Assembly (NCBI RefSeq): GCF_018619435.1
Contig: NZ_JAHFZF010000001.1
Coordinates: 186,001-250,000, forward strand
Source of the DNA: Rhodoferax sp. U11-2br
GTDB lineage: Bacteria; Pseudomonadota; Gammaproteobacteria; Burkholderiales; Burkholderiaceae_C
DNA: 64,000 bases
Reading direction: 5' to 3'
Every line of letters starts with the position of its first letter. Position 1 is the stretch's first letter. The position numbers and the translations under genes are program-made. This document shows, in pieces, positions 45,976 to 55,422 of the stretch. The notes beneath the pieces are model-generated. The model made no database searches. It was not told the DNA's origin and worked only from the letters and a program-made list of their open reading frames with translations.

Positions 45976-47696
45976 TGAAATACATGGTTACCGTATCCAA
46001 GCAATCTAAGCAATCTAAGCAAGCTTTTTTGATGAAACCCTTGTTCGCCGCCGTGTTGCTGGCATCCCTTGATGCCTATGCCGCTGGCCCTGAAGTGACA
46101 CCCAATGCCGGGTCGATCCTGCAACAATTGCAACCGGCAGTTCCCGCTATCGTGCAGCCGGATGTACCAACGCTTGAGGTCAAACCGAGAAGCGATGCCA
46201 ACTTGCCACCATCGCAGCCGATTCAGGTGAACACACTGCGTATCACTGGCAATACCGCCTTTACCGCGGAAACGCTGCATGCACTGGTTGCCGATCAGGA
46301 AGGCAAAAGTCTGACGCTGCCGCAACTCGGTGAGCTGGCCGGGCGCATCACGGCGTACTACCAGAGCCATGGTTTTCCACTGACCCGTGCCATCATTCCG
46401 GCGCAGTCAATCACCGAAGGCGTCATCATCATTCAAGTTGTCGAGGCGCACTACGGCAAAGTCCAGCTCAACAACCACAGCGAAGTCAGCGACGCCTTGC
46501 TCAATGCCAGCCTGGCACCGCTCAGTGGCGGAGCATTGATTGCCGATGACGAACTCAATCGTGCTTTGCTGCTGCTGTCGGATGTGCCGGGCGTGGGCGT
46601 GAATGCGGTCCTTAAACCGGGCGCGGCGGTCGGTACGGCTGACATGGATGTCGAAACACGCTATAACCAGGCGCCACTGGCGAATATCTCTCTGGACAAT
46701 TACGGTAACCGATATATCGGACGCACGCGCCTGAGCGGCAACCTTAATATCGCCAATCCCTTTCATCACGGCGATACGCTGAGCGCCAACATCATCACCA
46801 CAGGTGAGGGCATGAACTATGCGCGGGTGGGTTACGACACCTTGCTCAACGGCCAGGGCACCAGGGTCGGTGGCGCTTATTCGGCGTTGCATTACAAGCT
46901 AGGCAGCACCGTCAGTGCGCTTGATGCCAACGGCACGGCAGCGGTTGCCAGCCTGTGGGCAAAACATCCATGGATTCGCACCAAGCAGTACAACCTTTAT
47001 GCGCAATTGCAATACGATGCCAAAAATCTGCGCGATCATGTCGATGTCAGCAACCTGCGCACCGATCGTCATCTGAATAACTGGGTATTGAGCGTCAACG
47101 GTGATCTGCGCGACAACCTGTTGGCTGGCGGGATAAGCACGGCTAGCGTTGGCTGGACTAACGGACGCAGCAGTTTTGACGATGCCTCGGCAGCGGCATC
47201 TGATGCCACTACCGCGCGCACCAGTGGCGGATTCTCGAAATGGAATGCCAATATTGCCCGATTGCAGGGGCTGACACCGAGAGATTCGCTGTACTTCAAC
47301 GTCAGTGCACAGTGGGCGGACGGCAATCTTGATTCTGCTGAAAAGATGACTGCCGGCGGTCCATATACCGTCCGTGCTTATGACATCGGCGCTATTTCAG
47401 GCGACACCGGTTATGTCAGCACTGTTGAAATGCGCCATGATCTTGGGCCGCTGCCGTTCGGGAAATGGCAGGTGCTGGCCTTTATTGACAGCGCTTATGT
47501 CAAAGTCAACCGCCGTCCATGGACCACGGCCGAAAACAGCGCAACCTTGTCCGGTGCTGGTGTCGGCTTGAACTGGACCGGCCCCGACCAGTGGCGCGCG
47601 AGTGCTTCTGTGGCAACGCGTCTGGGGGCTGTGTCTTCATTGTTGAGTCAACAGTCGTCGGTGCGTGCCTGGCTGGTCGCGAGTAAGGCTTTTTGA
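45975..47696 (+). CDS. TpsB outer-membrane transporter (FhaC/ShlB/HecB family)
   Basis: Omp85-type transporter of 573 residues for the upstream exoprotein. The signal peptide is MKPLFAAVLLASLDAYAAGP (from residue 20), a POTRA region follows (VNTLRITGNTAFTAETLHAL; YYQSHGFPLTRAIIP), then a 16-strand barrel with the L6-type GPYTVRAYDIGAISGDTGYV segment. The ATG overlaps the tpsA stop (TAATG), so the two are coupled; an internal ATG at 46032 would give a normal signal peptide. The leader SKQSKQSKQ comes from a 9-base tandem repeat. Confidence 0.93.
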   Translation: MKYMVTVSKQSKQSKQAFLMKPLFAAVLLASLDAYAAGPEVTPNAGSILQQLQPAVPAIVQPDVPTLEVKPRSDANLPPSQPIQVNTLRITGNTAFTAETLHALVADQEGKSLTLPQLGELAGRITAYYQSHGFPLTRAIIPAQSITEGVIIIQVVEAHYGKVQLNNHSEVSDALLNASLAPLSGGALIADDELNRALLLLSDVPGVGVNAVLKPGAAVGTADMDVETRYNQAPLANISLDNYGNRYIGRTRLSGNLNIANPFHHGDTLSANIITTGEGMNYARVGYDTLLNGQGTRVGGAYSALHYKLGSTVSALDANGTAAVASLWAKHPWIRTKQYNLYAQLQYDAKNLRDHVDVSNLRTDRHLNNWVLSVNGDLRDNLLAGGISTASVGWTNGRSSFDDASAAASDATTARTSGGFSKWNANIARLQGLTPRDSLYFNVSAQWADGNLDSAEKMTAGGPYTVRAYDIGAISGDTGYVSTVEMRHDLGPLPFGKWQVLAFIDSAYVKVNRRPWTTAENSATLSGAGVGLNWTGPDQWRASASVATRLGAVSSLLSQQSSVRAWLVASKAF

Positions 47697-47710
47697 TGGC
47701 CCGAACGGTA

Positions 47711-47766
47711 AGCAAAAAAGCATCTAGCCAATGTAGGATCTAGACCAGAAGCTATTTATTAAATAG
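47711..47766. repeat. Dispersed palindrome copy 10 (between tpsB and murA paralogue)
   Basis: AAAAAGCATCTAGCCAATGT and GAAGCTATTTATTAAATAGC, a degraded copy whose right end matches copy 9. It sits at the right edge of the secretion locus, next to the 3' end of the murA-like gene. Confidence 0.75.
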
Positions 47767-47778
47767 CATCAAAGAGGC

Positions 47779-49080
47779 TCACTCTTCGCTGGTCCACTCC
47801 ACCTGCGCGCCCAGGCTGCGCAGGTTTTCCACAAAACCCGGGTGCGCGCGACGAATCGGCGTGGCGTTACGAATCTCGGAGCGGCCGTTGACGCTGGCGG
47901 CCACCATGAACAGCGCAATCGCCACCCGGATGATGTAAGGGCTCTCGACCACCGCAGGTGACAGTGGGCTGCCGCCAAAGCTGACGATGCGGTGCGGGTC
48001 CGACTGGTACACATGGGCGCCAAATTTGGAGAGCTCGGTGGTCCAGCCCATGGCGCCGTCGTAGACCTTGTTCCAGAACATCGCATTACCCTGGGCCTTC
48101 ACGCCCAGAGCGATGAAGATCGGCAGCAGGTCAACTGGAAAGTACGGCCAGGGCGCGGCCTCGACCTTGGTCAACACATTGCTGGTGAAGGGGGTCTGCA
48201 CGCGCAAAGCACCCGGGCAGTCGGCGCGCGACCAGCCGTCTTCATGCGTGATGTCCACGCCGAACTTGGCAAAGGTGCGGTCGATTAGCGGAAAGTTTTC
48301 GGGCGCGCTGTTGCGCACCACCACGTCGCCACCGGTGATCGCACCCAGCGCCAGAAAGGTGGTGATCTCGTGGAAGTCTTCGTCGAAGCGGAACTCGCCG
48401 CCACCGAGCTTGGCGCTGCCGTGTACCGTGACCCGCGAGGTGCCCACGCCGTCGATGCGCACGCCGATCATCTGCATGAAGCGGCAGAACTCCTGCACAT
48501 GCGGCTCGGAGGCCGCATTCGTCAACGTCGAGACACCGCTGGCGGTGGCTGCGCACAGCACGAAGTTCTCGGTGGTGGTGACGGAGGCGTAGTCCAGCCA
48601 GTGGTTGGTGGGCGTCAGCTGGCCGTGGCAACGCACCAGCAGCGAGCCTGCGCTGCGTTCCACCTGGCCGCCAAACTGGCGGAACACGTCGATGTGCGGA
48701 TCGATCTCGCGCACGCCCAGAGTGCAGCCCTTGACGTTGTCTTCCAGCCGGGCCACACCAAAGCGCGCCAGCAGCGGCGGCACCAGCATGATGGACGAGC
48801 GCATTTCTTCCGGCAGCCGGTGTTGGGCGGCGTCGAAGACGGTGGCGCGGTGGTGCAGCGCCAGCGTGCCTGTCGCAAAGTCCATCTGCACCTCGCTGCC
48901 GAGCAGGCGGAAGATGTCCAGAATCTTGCGCACATCGGTGATGTCGGGCACGCCCAGCAGACGCAGCGGCTCATAACTCAGCAGGGTGGCGCAGAGCACC
49001 GGCAGCACAGCATTTTTGTTGGCAGAAGGGGTGACGCGGCCGCGCAAAGGCGTGCCGCCGTGGACGATGAGATTGGACAT
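47779..49080 (-). CDS. UDP-N-acetylglucosamine 1-carboxyvinyltransferase paralogue (MurA-like)
   Basis: EPSP-synthase-fold enzyme of 433 residues. It keeps the MurA Lys-Asn pair (SANKNAVLPVLC in place of SGAKNAALP), the active-site cysteine loop (NVKGCTLGVREIDPHI), and the C-terminal RRAHPGFVENLRSLGA. Many other segments differ from standard betaproteobacterial MurA, so it is probably a second, divergent copy; the principal murA usually sits beside hisG. ATG at 49080 starts MSNLIVHGGTPLRGRV. Its 3' end is duplicated at 40.3 kb. Confidence 0.85.
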   Translation of the reverse strand: MSNLIVHGGTPLRGRVTPSANKNAVLPVLCATLLSYEPLRLLGVPDITDVRKILDIFRLLGSEVQMDFATGTLALHHRATVFDAAQHRLPEEMRSSIMLVPPLLARFGVARLEDNVKGCTLGVREIDPHIDVFRQFGGQVERSAGSLLVRCHGQLTPTNHWLDYASVTTTENFVLCAATASGVSTLTNAASEPHVQEFCRFMQMIGVRIDGVGTSRVTVHGSAKLGGGEFRFDEDFHEITTFLALGAITGGDVVVRNSAPENFPLIDRTFAKFGVDITHEDGWSRADCPGALRVQTPFTSNVLTKVEAAPWPYFPVDLLPIFIALGVKAQGNAMFWNKVYDGAMGWTTELSKFGAHVYQSDPHRIVSFGGSPLSPAVVESPYIIRVAIALFMVAASVNGRSEIRNATPIRRAHPGFVENLRSLGAQVEWTSEE

Positions 49081-49445
49081 GGGAGAGGCGTCAATAAGGG
49101 TCGGCAATTATCCATGCGCGGGGGGCTTGCCAGCGTAACCAAAGCGTAGCCAGCCGCCAGTGTGTTTACATGCGAAAAATGCCTGTAGCCCTTATGGAAT
49201 ATGCGCAGGTAGCTATTTTTTGTGTAACAAATGAGGCAACATTTCGTCACTTGTTATCGCTTGCGACTGCGCCCTTGGGGTGAGGTTACTGCCAGCAGCA
49301 AGTTGTTATGGTCTTCGGGTTTGTCGCAGACCCTGGTTGCGATCATCCTGCCCTGATGGATGGCAGGCGGCGTGCCGCTTTTTTACAGCGTCAAAGTGCC
49401 AGCCCAACGGTCGGCATAGCCGTCCGCCGGAGCGAAGGGGTATGC
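49081..49445. other. Intergenic region upstream of murA paralogue
   Basis: No convincing gene. It contains palindrome copy 11 and presumably the murA-like promoter. Near 49364-49386 GGCAGGCGGCGTGCCGC is followed by six T, a possible plus-strand terminator with a very small loop. Confidence 0.5.
49174..49220. repeat. Dispersed palindrome copy 11
   Basis: GAAAAATGCCTGTAGCCCTT then GCGCAGGTAGCTATTTTT. The left arm is good and the right core is degraded. Confidence 0.75.
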
Positions 49446-49955
49446 TTATTTATGTCCCCGAACAGCAAGAACTTCGTGATATCGAGCGTTTGACATTCCG
49501 CTCACAGCCTCGCGTGCAAAGCGATGGTCCTCGCCTTCTGGGAAGGAGAGAGTCGGCCTCTGGCTACTAGGTCCAAACTGAATGCTGACCGGTAGCCCGA
49601 CAGTTTCTCCGTAGGCTGCAACTTCATTGGAAAGCAGTCCCGAAGCTGGCGGTTCTGCTGATCCGTCTACTTCGTAGATTCCTAGGTATCGATTGAAAAC
49701 GGGCCAATCAACTTCTACCCATACACCCCAGCCGTAGTAGCCCGACTGGTCGATGAAGTCGATTGGTAACACGCATCGAATGAAGTACCTCTCCTCCATT
49801 TGACACAGGTCGCTAGTCCACTGGGCACGCTGATCGCGCTCAGACTCAGGAATTGCCCAGACGACGTCCGGCAACGTGAACGCTGTGTCAGTAGACAGGC
49901 CACCGTGCGACTGTCCGCAAACAGAACAAATGAAGGATTCGGCTGAGTTGGTCAT
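49446..49955 (-). CDS. DUF2199 domain-containing protein
   Basis: A 169-residue protein with an N-terminal zinc-ribbon-like ICSVCGQSHGG, then DVVWAIPESERDQRAQWTSD, RYFIRCVLPIDF, YYGWGVWVEVDWPVFNRYL and the final PEGEDHRFAREAVSG. This matches the DUF2199 family, whose function is unknown. No membrane segment or signal peptide. It stands alone, with about 220 bases on its right holding no gene. Confidence 0.88.
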   Translation of the reverse strand: MTNSAESFICSVCGQSHGGLSTDTAFTLPDVVWAIPESERDQRAQWTSDLCQMEERYFIRCVLPIDFIDQSGYYGWGVWVEVDWPVFNRYLGIYEVDGSAEPPASGLLSNEVAAYGETVGLPVSIQFGPSSQRPTLSFPEGEDHRFAREAVSGMSNARYHEVLAVRGHK

Positions 49956-50173
49956 GAGCCATGAAGCAATGTAGTAGGCAGAAAAATCTGCGAATTAAAA
50001 AAGCTACTGCGGTAACCGGGCAAATATCCAGGTAGAGAAATTCCGCCAAACTCGCCGAGCGAGCACACCAATCTTAGCCGCCGAACGCGCGCCTGTCGCA
50101 CATCAAACAGATGAAATCAGCACAAGACGCTAGCCACTGGATATCAAGCTGCACACCGCTTTTCCACCCGCCA

Positions 50174-50977
<804 letters not shown>

Positions 50978-51084
50978 AGGATTCTTAACTGTTCAAAGCG
51001 GCTCTTTGGCCTGCACCCCGTGGGAACGGCTGTGCGCCCTGCAAACCGGGTGGCGAAAACACGCGGCGTGTTGCTTGGGTTGCG

Positions 51085-52110
51085 TCATTGCTCTCGCCGC
51101 CATTCGCGGGCCAGCAGGTAAACCAGGTAGGCACCACCCAGCGCGCTGGTGACGAGGCCGACCGGGATTTGGAACGGCGCCAGCATCAGCCGCGCCAGCA
51201 AATCTGCGCTGGCACACAACACGGCGCCCATCAGGGCAGCGCTCCACAGGCCAATGCCTGGCGACTGGCACAGGCGGCGCGCAAGTTGCGGCGCGGCCAG
51301 GGCAATAAAACCAATCGGGCCAGCGCAGGCAATGGCCAATGCCGTCAGGCCCACCGCCACCAAGCTCAGATAGGTGTGGCTGCGAACAACATTCAAGCCC
51401 AGACTGGTCGCCAGTTCGTCACCCATTTCCAAAAGGCGCAGGCGCGGGTTCAGCAACCAGGCCAGGGGCAACAACACGACACAGCCCAGACCCAGGCGCT
51501 GCGCCTGCAGCCAACCGCTGCCTTGCAAGCTGCCATGCAGCCACATCTTGGCCGCCAAGGCCTGGTCCAGCTCAGCGCGGGTCAGCAGAAAATCATTCAC
51601 AGAAGCCAACATGGCGGCGATGGCCAGGCCAATCAGCACCAGCCGCTGCCCGTGTATACCTTGCTGCAGGCTGAACAGATACACCAGCATCACCGTGGCC
51701 AGACCACCCACCAGCGCACCGAGTGGCACGTTCAGCGCCTGGTCGCCCAGCCACAAAATCGTCACCAACGCGCCGGTGGCCGAGCCAGTGGTCAGCCCGA
51801 TGATGTCGGGGCTGGCCAGCGGATTGCGCGACAGGCTTTGGAAGATGGCGCCAGCGGTGGCCAGCGCCGCGCCTGCACCCAGTGCAACCAGAGCACGCGG
51901 CAGGCGCAGGTCCAGCAGTACCATACGACCCATGTCGTCGCCACCGCCCCACAAGGTGGCGAAAAATCGGCCCCAAGACAGCTCAAAGCTGCCCAAGCGC
52001 AGGCCCAACAGGCTCACAGCCATCCCGGCAAGCAACAACAAACAAAGAACAAGGCGTGTGCGCCGGTGCGCCAGTTCGGCCCAGATGCCACCACTGAGTT
52101 TGAGGTTCAT
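51085..52110 (-). CDS. Iron-siderophore ABC transporter permease (FecD/FepG type)
   Basis: A 341-residue permease of the FecCD family with about 9-10 helices. Motifs include LRLPRALVALGAGAALATAG, FQSLSRNPLASPDIIGLTTG and AGPIGFIALAAPQLARRL near the C-terminus. ATG at 52110 overlaps the stop of the first permease (ATGA). It would pair with that permease to form the membrane channel. Confidence 0.94.
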   Translation of the reverse strand: MNLKLSGGIWAELAHRRTRLVLCLLLLAGMAVSLLGLRLGSFELSWGRFFATLWGGGDDMGRMVLLDLRLPRALVALGAGAALATAGAIFQSLSRNPLASPDIIGLTTGSATGALVTILWLGDQALNVPLGALVGGLATVMLVYLFSLQQGIHGQRLVLIGLAIAAMLASVNDFLLTRAELDQALAAKMWLHGSLQGSGWLQAQRLGLGCVVLLPLAWLLNPRLRLLEMGDELATSLGLNVVRSHTYLSLVAVGLTALAIACAGPIGFIALAAPQLARRLCQSPGIGLWSAALMGAVLCASADLLARLMLAPFQIPVGLVTSALGGAYLVYLLAREWRREQ

Positions 52111-53132
52111 ACCGAGCGCCCTCGGCTGCGCTGCACCAGCGCCAGCAACACGGGGGCACCGATGAAGGCGGTGACGATGCCAACCTCGATCTCGCTGGGC
52201 ACGGCGATGAGTCGACCCACAATGTCGCTGCCCAACACCAGCACGGGGCCAGCCAGCAGGCCATAGGGCAAGATCCAGCGCCAGTGCGGTCCAACCACCA
52301 ATCGCACCGCATGCGGTATCACCAGGCCCACAAACGCAATCGGCCCGGCCGCTGCCGTGGCCGCGCCACACAACAAAGCGATCGCCACAAAACTCCAGAT
52401 GCGCACCGGTTTGAGCCGCAGCCCCAGGGCCTGACCAAATTCGTCACCCAGCGCGATGGCATCCAGCGCACGCGCCTGCCACAGGGCGATGCCGATGCCA
52501 ACCAACACCAGAGGCAACATCGGCCACAACACATCGGCATTGCGCCCGTCCAGCGCACCGACCACCCAGAAACGGTAAGCGTCAAAGGTGTTGCTGTCGA
52601 ACAAGGTGATGATGCCGGTGCACGAGGCCAAACACGCGCTGATGGCCATGCCAGCCAGCAACAGCCGCACCCGCTGCGCACTTGGCGCCGCACCACTGCT
52701 GAGCACATAAACACCCACCGCCGCCAGCATCGCGCCCAACATCGCAAAACCAACGTAGCCCAGGTAGTTGCCGATACCCAACACCGACATGGCCAGCACC
52801 ACCGCCAGCGCGGCACCTGCGTTGATGCCCAACAGACCCGGGTCGGCCAAGGGGTTGCGCGTCAGCGCCTGCATCAGGCCTCCGGCGACGCCCAGGGCCG
52901 CCCCCACGACCACACCCAGCGCGGTGCGCGGCAGACGCATGTGCCAGACGATGGCCGACGCCACACTGTCATCCGGCTGCCACAGTAGTTGCCACAGTTG
53001 ACCGACGGGAATAGGACGCGAGCCCAGCGACACACTGGCCAGGACAAGAGCAAGCAATGCGGCCAAGAGCAACAACAAACCCAATCCCCGCGCCGCGCGA
53101 CGGGCCGGGGTGGCATCAGGAAAGGTGCTCAT
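52107..53132 (-). CDS. Iron-siderophore ABC transporter permease (FecC/FepD type)
   Basis: The 341-residue first permease of the pair: MRLPRTALGVVVGAALGVAG, LMQALTRNPLADPGLLGINA and AAAGPIAFVGLVIPHAVRLV are standard FecCD motifs. ATG at 53132 overlaps the binding-protein stop (ATGA). The frame extends upstream only as an overlap. Confidence 0.94.
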   Translation of the reverse strand: MSTFPDATPARRAARGLGLLLLLAALLALVLASVSLGSRPIPVGQLWQLLWQPDDSVASAIVWHMRLPRTALGVVVGAALGVAGGLMQALTRNPLADPGLLGINAGAALAVVLAMSVLGIGNYLGYVGFAMLGAMLAAVGVYVLSSGAAPSAQRVRLLLAGMAISACLASCTGIITLFDSNTFDAYRFWVVGALDGRNADVLWPMLPLVLVGIGIALWQARALDAIALGDEFGQALGLRLKPVRIWSFVAIALLCGAATAAAGPIAFVGLVIPHAVRLVVGPHWRWILPYGLLAGPVLVLGSDIVGRLIAVPSEIEVGIVTAFIGAPVLLALVQRSRGRSV

Positions 53133-54145
53133 GAGCGGGGTACGACCGAGAGGGTGATCCGTGCCAACGTGTCCAGCACGGTGCGTGCTGCCAGCGGGCC
53201 GGCGTTGAGGTAGAACGGGTCCAGCGCCACACGCACCGCATGGCCTTGCGCGGCACCGCGCAGGCGTGGCCACAGCGGTGAGCCGGTCAGGCTGGAGAGC
53301 GATTTGTCGCGGGCAGCGTAGAAGATCCAGTCGGCATCGGCTTGGTCCAGCAGTTCAGCGCTGATGTCTTGTGAATTGCCTGCAAAACGCTGACTGGCTG
53401 GGCGCAACAGGCCCGCGTCTTCGGCGATGCTGCCCGCAAAAGAGCGCACACCCATGATGCGGTTGCGCACCGCATTGGCCTGCACAAATGACACGCTGGG
53501 GGCGCTTGCCGCCAGCCATTGCCGGGCCAGCGCAACCGTGTCCGCATGGTAGCGAGCCAACCAGGCGCGGGCGGCATCGGTACGACCCAGCGCGTCGGCC
53601 AGCAGCAAGAAGTCGATCTTCCAGTTGACACCATTGCCGCGCGTCACAACAGTGGGTGCGATGCGCTGGTAGAGGGCTTGCATCTGCGGCGTCAGCATGG
53701 CTTTGTTGACCAGGATGAGATCGGGGCGCAGGGCGGCCAGTACTTCCAGGTCGGGCGCGCTACGCACACCCAGGTCCGTGGTCTGGCGCATCTCCGCCTG
53801 CTGGGTCGCAAAACCTGCTTCCAGGTAAGGCGCATACAGCCTGCCCTGGTCGTCGCGGGTGGTGCCCACTGGCACCAAGCCAAGTGTTAACAAGCCGTCG
53901 TTTTGCCCTGTAGACAACACCGCCACCCGCAACGGGCGCTGCAATAGGGTGGTCTTGCCAACGTGATGCACCACCGTGCGCGGAAACACACCATTCGCCA
54001 GACCACTGCCCAAACTAGCGGCCAGCTTGCGAGGTGCCGCGGGCGACGCGGGCTTAACCAGGGAGGCGTCAGCAGCGAAAGCACCACGGTCGGCCAACGC
54101 CGTAAAAAGCAGGGCCAGAGCCATGCGGCGGCGGCAAAAGTACAT
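53129..54145 (-). CDS. Iron-siderophore ABC transporter substrate-binding protein
   Basis: Periplasmic binding protein of 338 residues, FecB/FhuD class. N-terminus MYFCRRRMALALLFTALADR then AFAADA is a signal peptide. The mature part contains LRVAVLSTGQNDGLLTLGLV, SAPDLEVLAALRPDLILVN, and VRNRIMGVRSFAGSIAEDAG, in keeping with type III iron-chelate binding proteins. ATG at 54145 is used; a TTG upstream falls in the putative Fur box. First gene of a fully coupled four-gene operon. Confidence 0.91.
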   Translation of the reverse strand: MYFCRRRMALALLFTALADRGAFAADASLVKPASPAAPRKLAASLGSGLANGVFPRTVVHHVGKTTLLQRPLRVAVLSTGQNDGLLTLGLVPVGTTRDDQGRLYAPYLEAGFATQQAEMRQTTDLGVRSAPDLEVLAALRPDLILVNKAMLTPQMQALYQRIAPTVVTRGNGVNWKIDFLLLADALGRTDAARAWLARYHADTVALARQWLAASAPSVSFVQANAVRNRIMGVRSFAGSIAEDAGLLRPASQRFAGNSQDISAELLDQADADWIFYAARDKSLSSLTGSPLWPRLRGAAQGHAVRVALDPFYLNAGPLAARTVLDTLARITLSVVPRS

Positions 54146-54499
54146 CGGGACAGGGAATCGTTGCAAATAAGAATTAATTGTAATAAGTAAAAATGCGCCT
54201 TCATGTCTCCGGGCCTATGAGGCGGACTGACCAAGCCGATGGTGCTGCGAACTACCGTCCCACCCCGACTTGGACGGCTCAGTCAACAGCTGCATTGGGC
54301 TGCTCATGAGTGAGATGTGAAATGGGCAATGCCACACAACAATTGACCATGACATCGGACGCAACACCTGTAGACCTGACTTACCATGCATGCGCATTTG
54401 CGCCACACCCCTTGTTACAAGCTGACCTTTGCCGCCCTGCTACAGGGTTTGCAAAACCACGTTGGCGCCGGACATCACACCGCTCTTTCCTGACTTTTT
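54146..54499. other. Intergenic region between siderophore operon and DMT exporter
   Basis: About 350 bases without a convincing gene. The left end holds the putative Fur box and promoter of the siderophore operon; the rest shows no clear signal. Confidence 0.5.
54163..54187 (-). promoter_or_regulatory. Putative Fur box before siderophore-binding protein
   Basis: GCAAATAAGAATTAATTGTAATAAG is an A+T-rich imperfect inverted repeat with the GCAAAT end also seen in the box before the TonB receptor. It lies just upstream of the binding-protein start. Confidence 0.5.
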
Positions 54500-55390
54500 A
54501 TGCTGATTCGACTCAAACACTTCTGGCTGTCCCGTGCGGGCAACACACGCGGGGTACTGCTGGTCATGCTGGCGATGTTGTGCTGGTCGGTGCTCGATGC
54601 CTGCAACAAACACCTGATGGCCCAGGGTTTGGCGCCTAAAGAGGTGCTGTTTCTACAGGCGACCACGGTGCTGCTGATGGTGTCGCCCTGGGTGCTGTGG
54701 ACACGCGGCAAGGTAGTGGCCACCCGCCATCCGCAAATGCACCTGCTGCGCGCCGGCTTCATCGTGACCTCGGCCTGGTGCGCGGCCTGGGCGGTGTCAC
54801 ACCTGCCGCTGGCCGAGGCCAGCGCTTATTTGATGACCGGCAGCCTGTTCATGCTGCCGCTGGGCGTGTGGCTGCTAGGCGAGCGGCCACACTGGCTGCG
54901 CTGGCTCGGTGTGGCAGTCGGTTTTGGTGGGGTGTTAACCATCCTGCAACCGGGTGCGGGCATGCTGCGGTGGGCGGCGCTGGTGGCCATGTTTGGTGCG
55001 TTGATGGAGGCGATGCTTGGGGTGGTGCTCAAAAAATACTCCGGCAAGGAGCATCCGATCGCGATCCTGGTCTGGAGCCAGACCGCCTGCTGGCTGTGTT
55101 TTGGTGTCATGAGTGGCTTCAACCTGCCTGATCTGCCCATGGCAAGCTGGGTCTTGTTACCCGTCATTGGCTTGACCTCGTCGGGCATTTACCTGGCTTA
55201 CTTTTTTGCCTACCGCGCAGGCGACGCCTCAGCGGTGGAGGCTGGCAGTTTTTCGATGTTGCTGTTCAGCCCGGCGCTGGGCTACCTGGTGTTTGCAGAG
55301 CAACCAGACATGTCGTTCTGGCTCGGTGCAGGTTTGCTGGTGTGTGGCATTGCGTTGGTGATCATTGAACCCGAGGGACACGCCCATTGA
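54500..55390 (+). CDS. DMT-family (EamA) transporter
   Basis: A 296-residue integral membrane protein with about ten helices in two EamA repeats (repeat 1 from GVLLVMLAMLCWSVLDACNK; repeat 2 from GVVLKKYSGKEHPIAILVWS). Family features include WVLW, EASAYLMTGSLFMLPLGVWL and LGERPHWLRWLGVAVGFGGV. Members export metabolites or amino acids; the substrate is unknown. It stands alone. Confidence 0.9.
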   Translation: MLIRLKHFWLSRAGNTRGVLLVMLAMLCWSVLDACNKHLMAQGLAPKEVLFLQATTVLLMVSPWVLWTRGKVVATRHPQMHLLRAGFIVTSAWCAAWAVSHLPLAEASAYLMTGSLFMLPLGVWLLGERPHWLRWLGVAVGFGGVLTILQPGAGMLRWAALVAMFGALMEAMLGVVLKKYSGKEHPIAILVWSQTACWLCFGVMSGFNLPDLPMASWVLLPVIGLTSSGIYLAYFFAYRAGDASAVEAGSFSMLLFSPALGYLVFAEQPDMSFWLGAGLLVCGIALVIIEPEGHAH

Positions 55391-55422
55391 GGTGGACCGC
55401 CCCCTGCTGGTGCAAGCCGCCA

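Noticed and set aside
40220..47766. A transposon or prophage carrying tpsAB.
   Set aside because: No transposase, integrase or terminal inverted repeats were found; only the direct murA-fragment repeat supports insertion.
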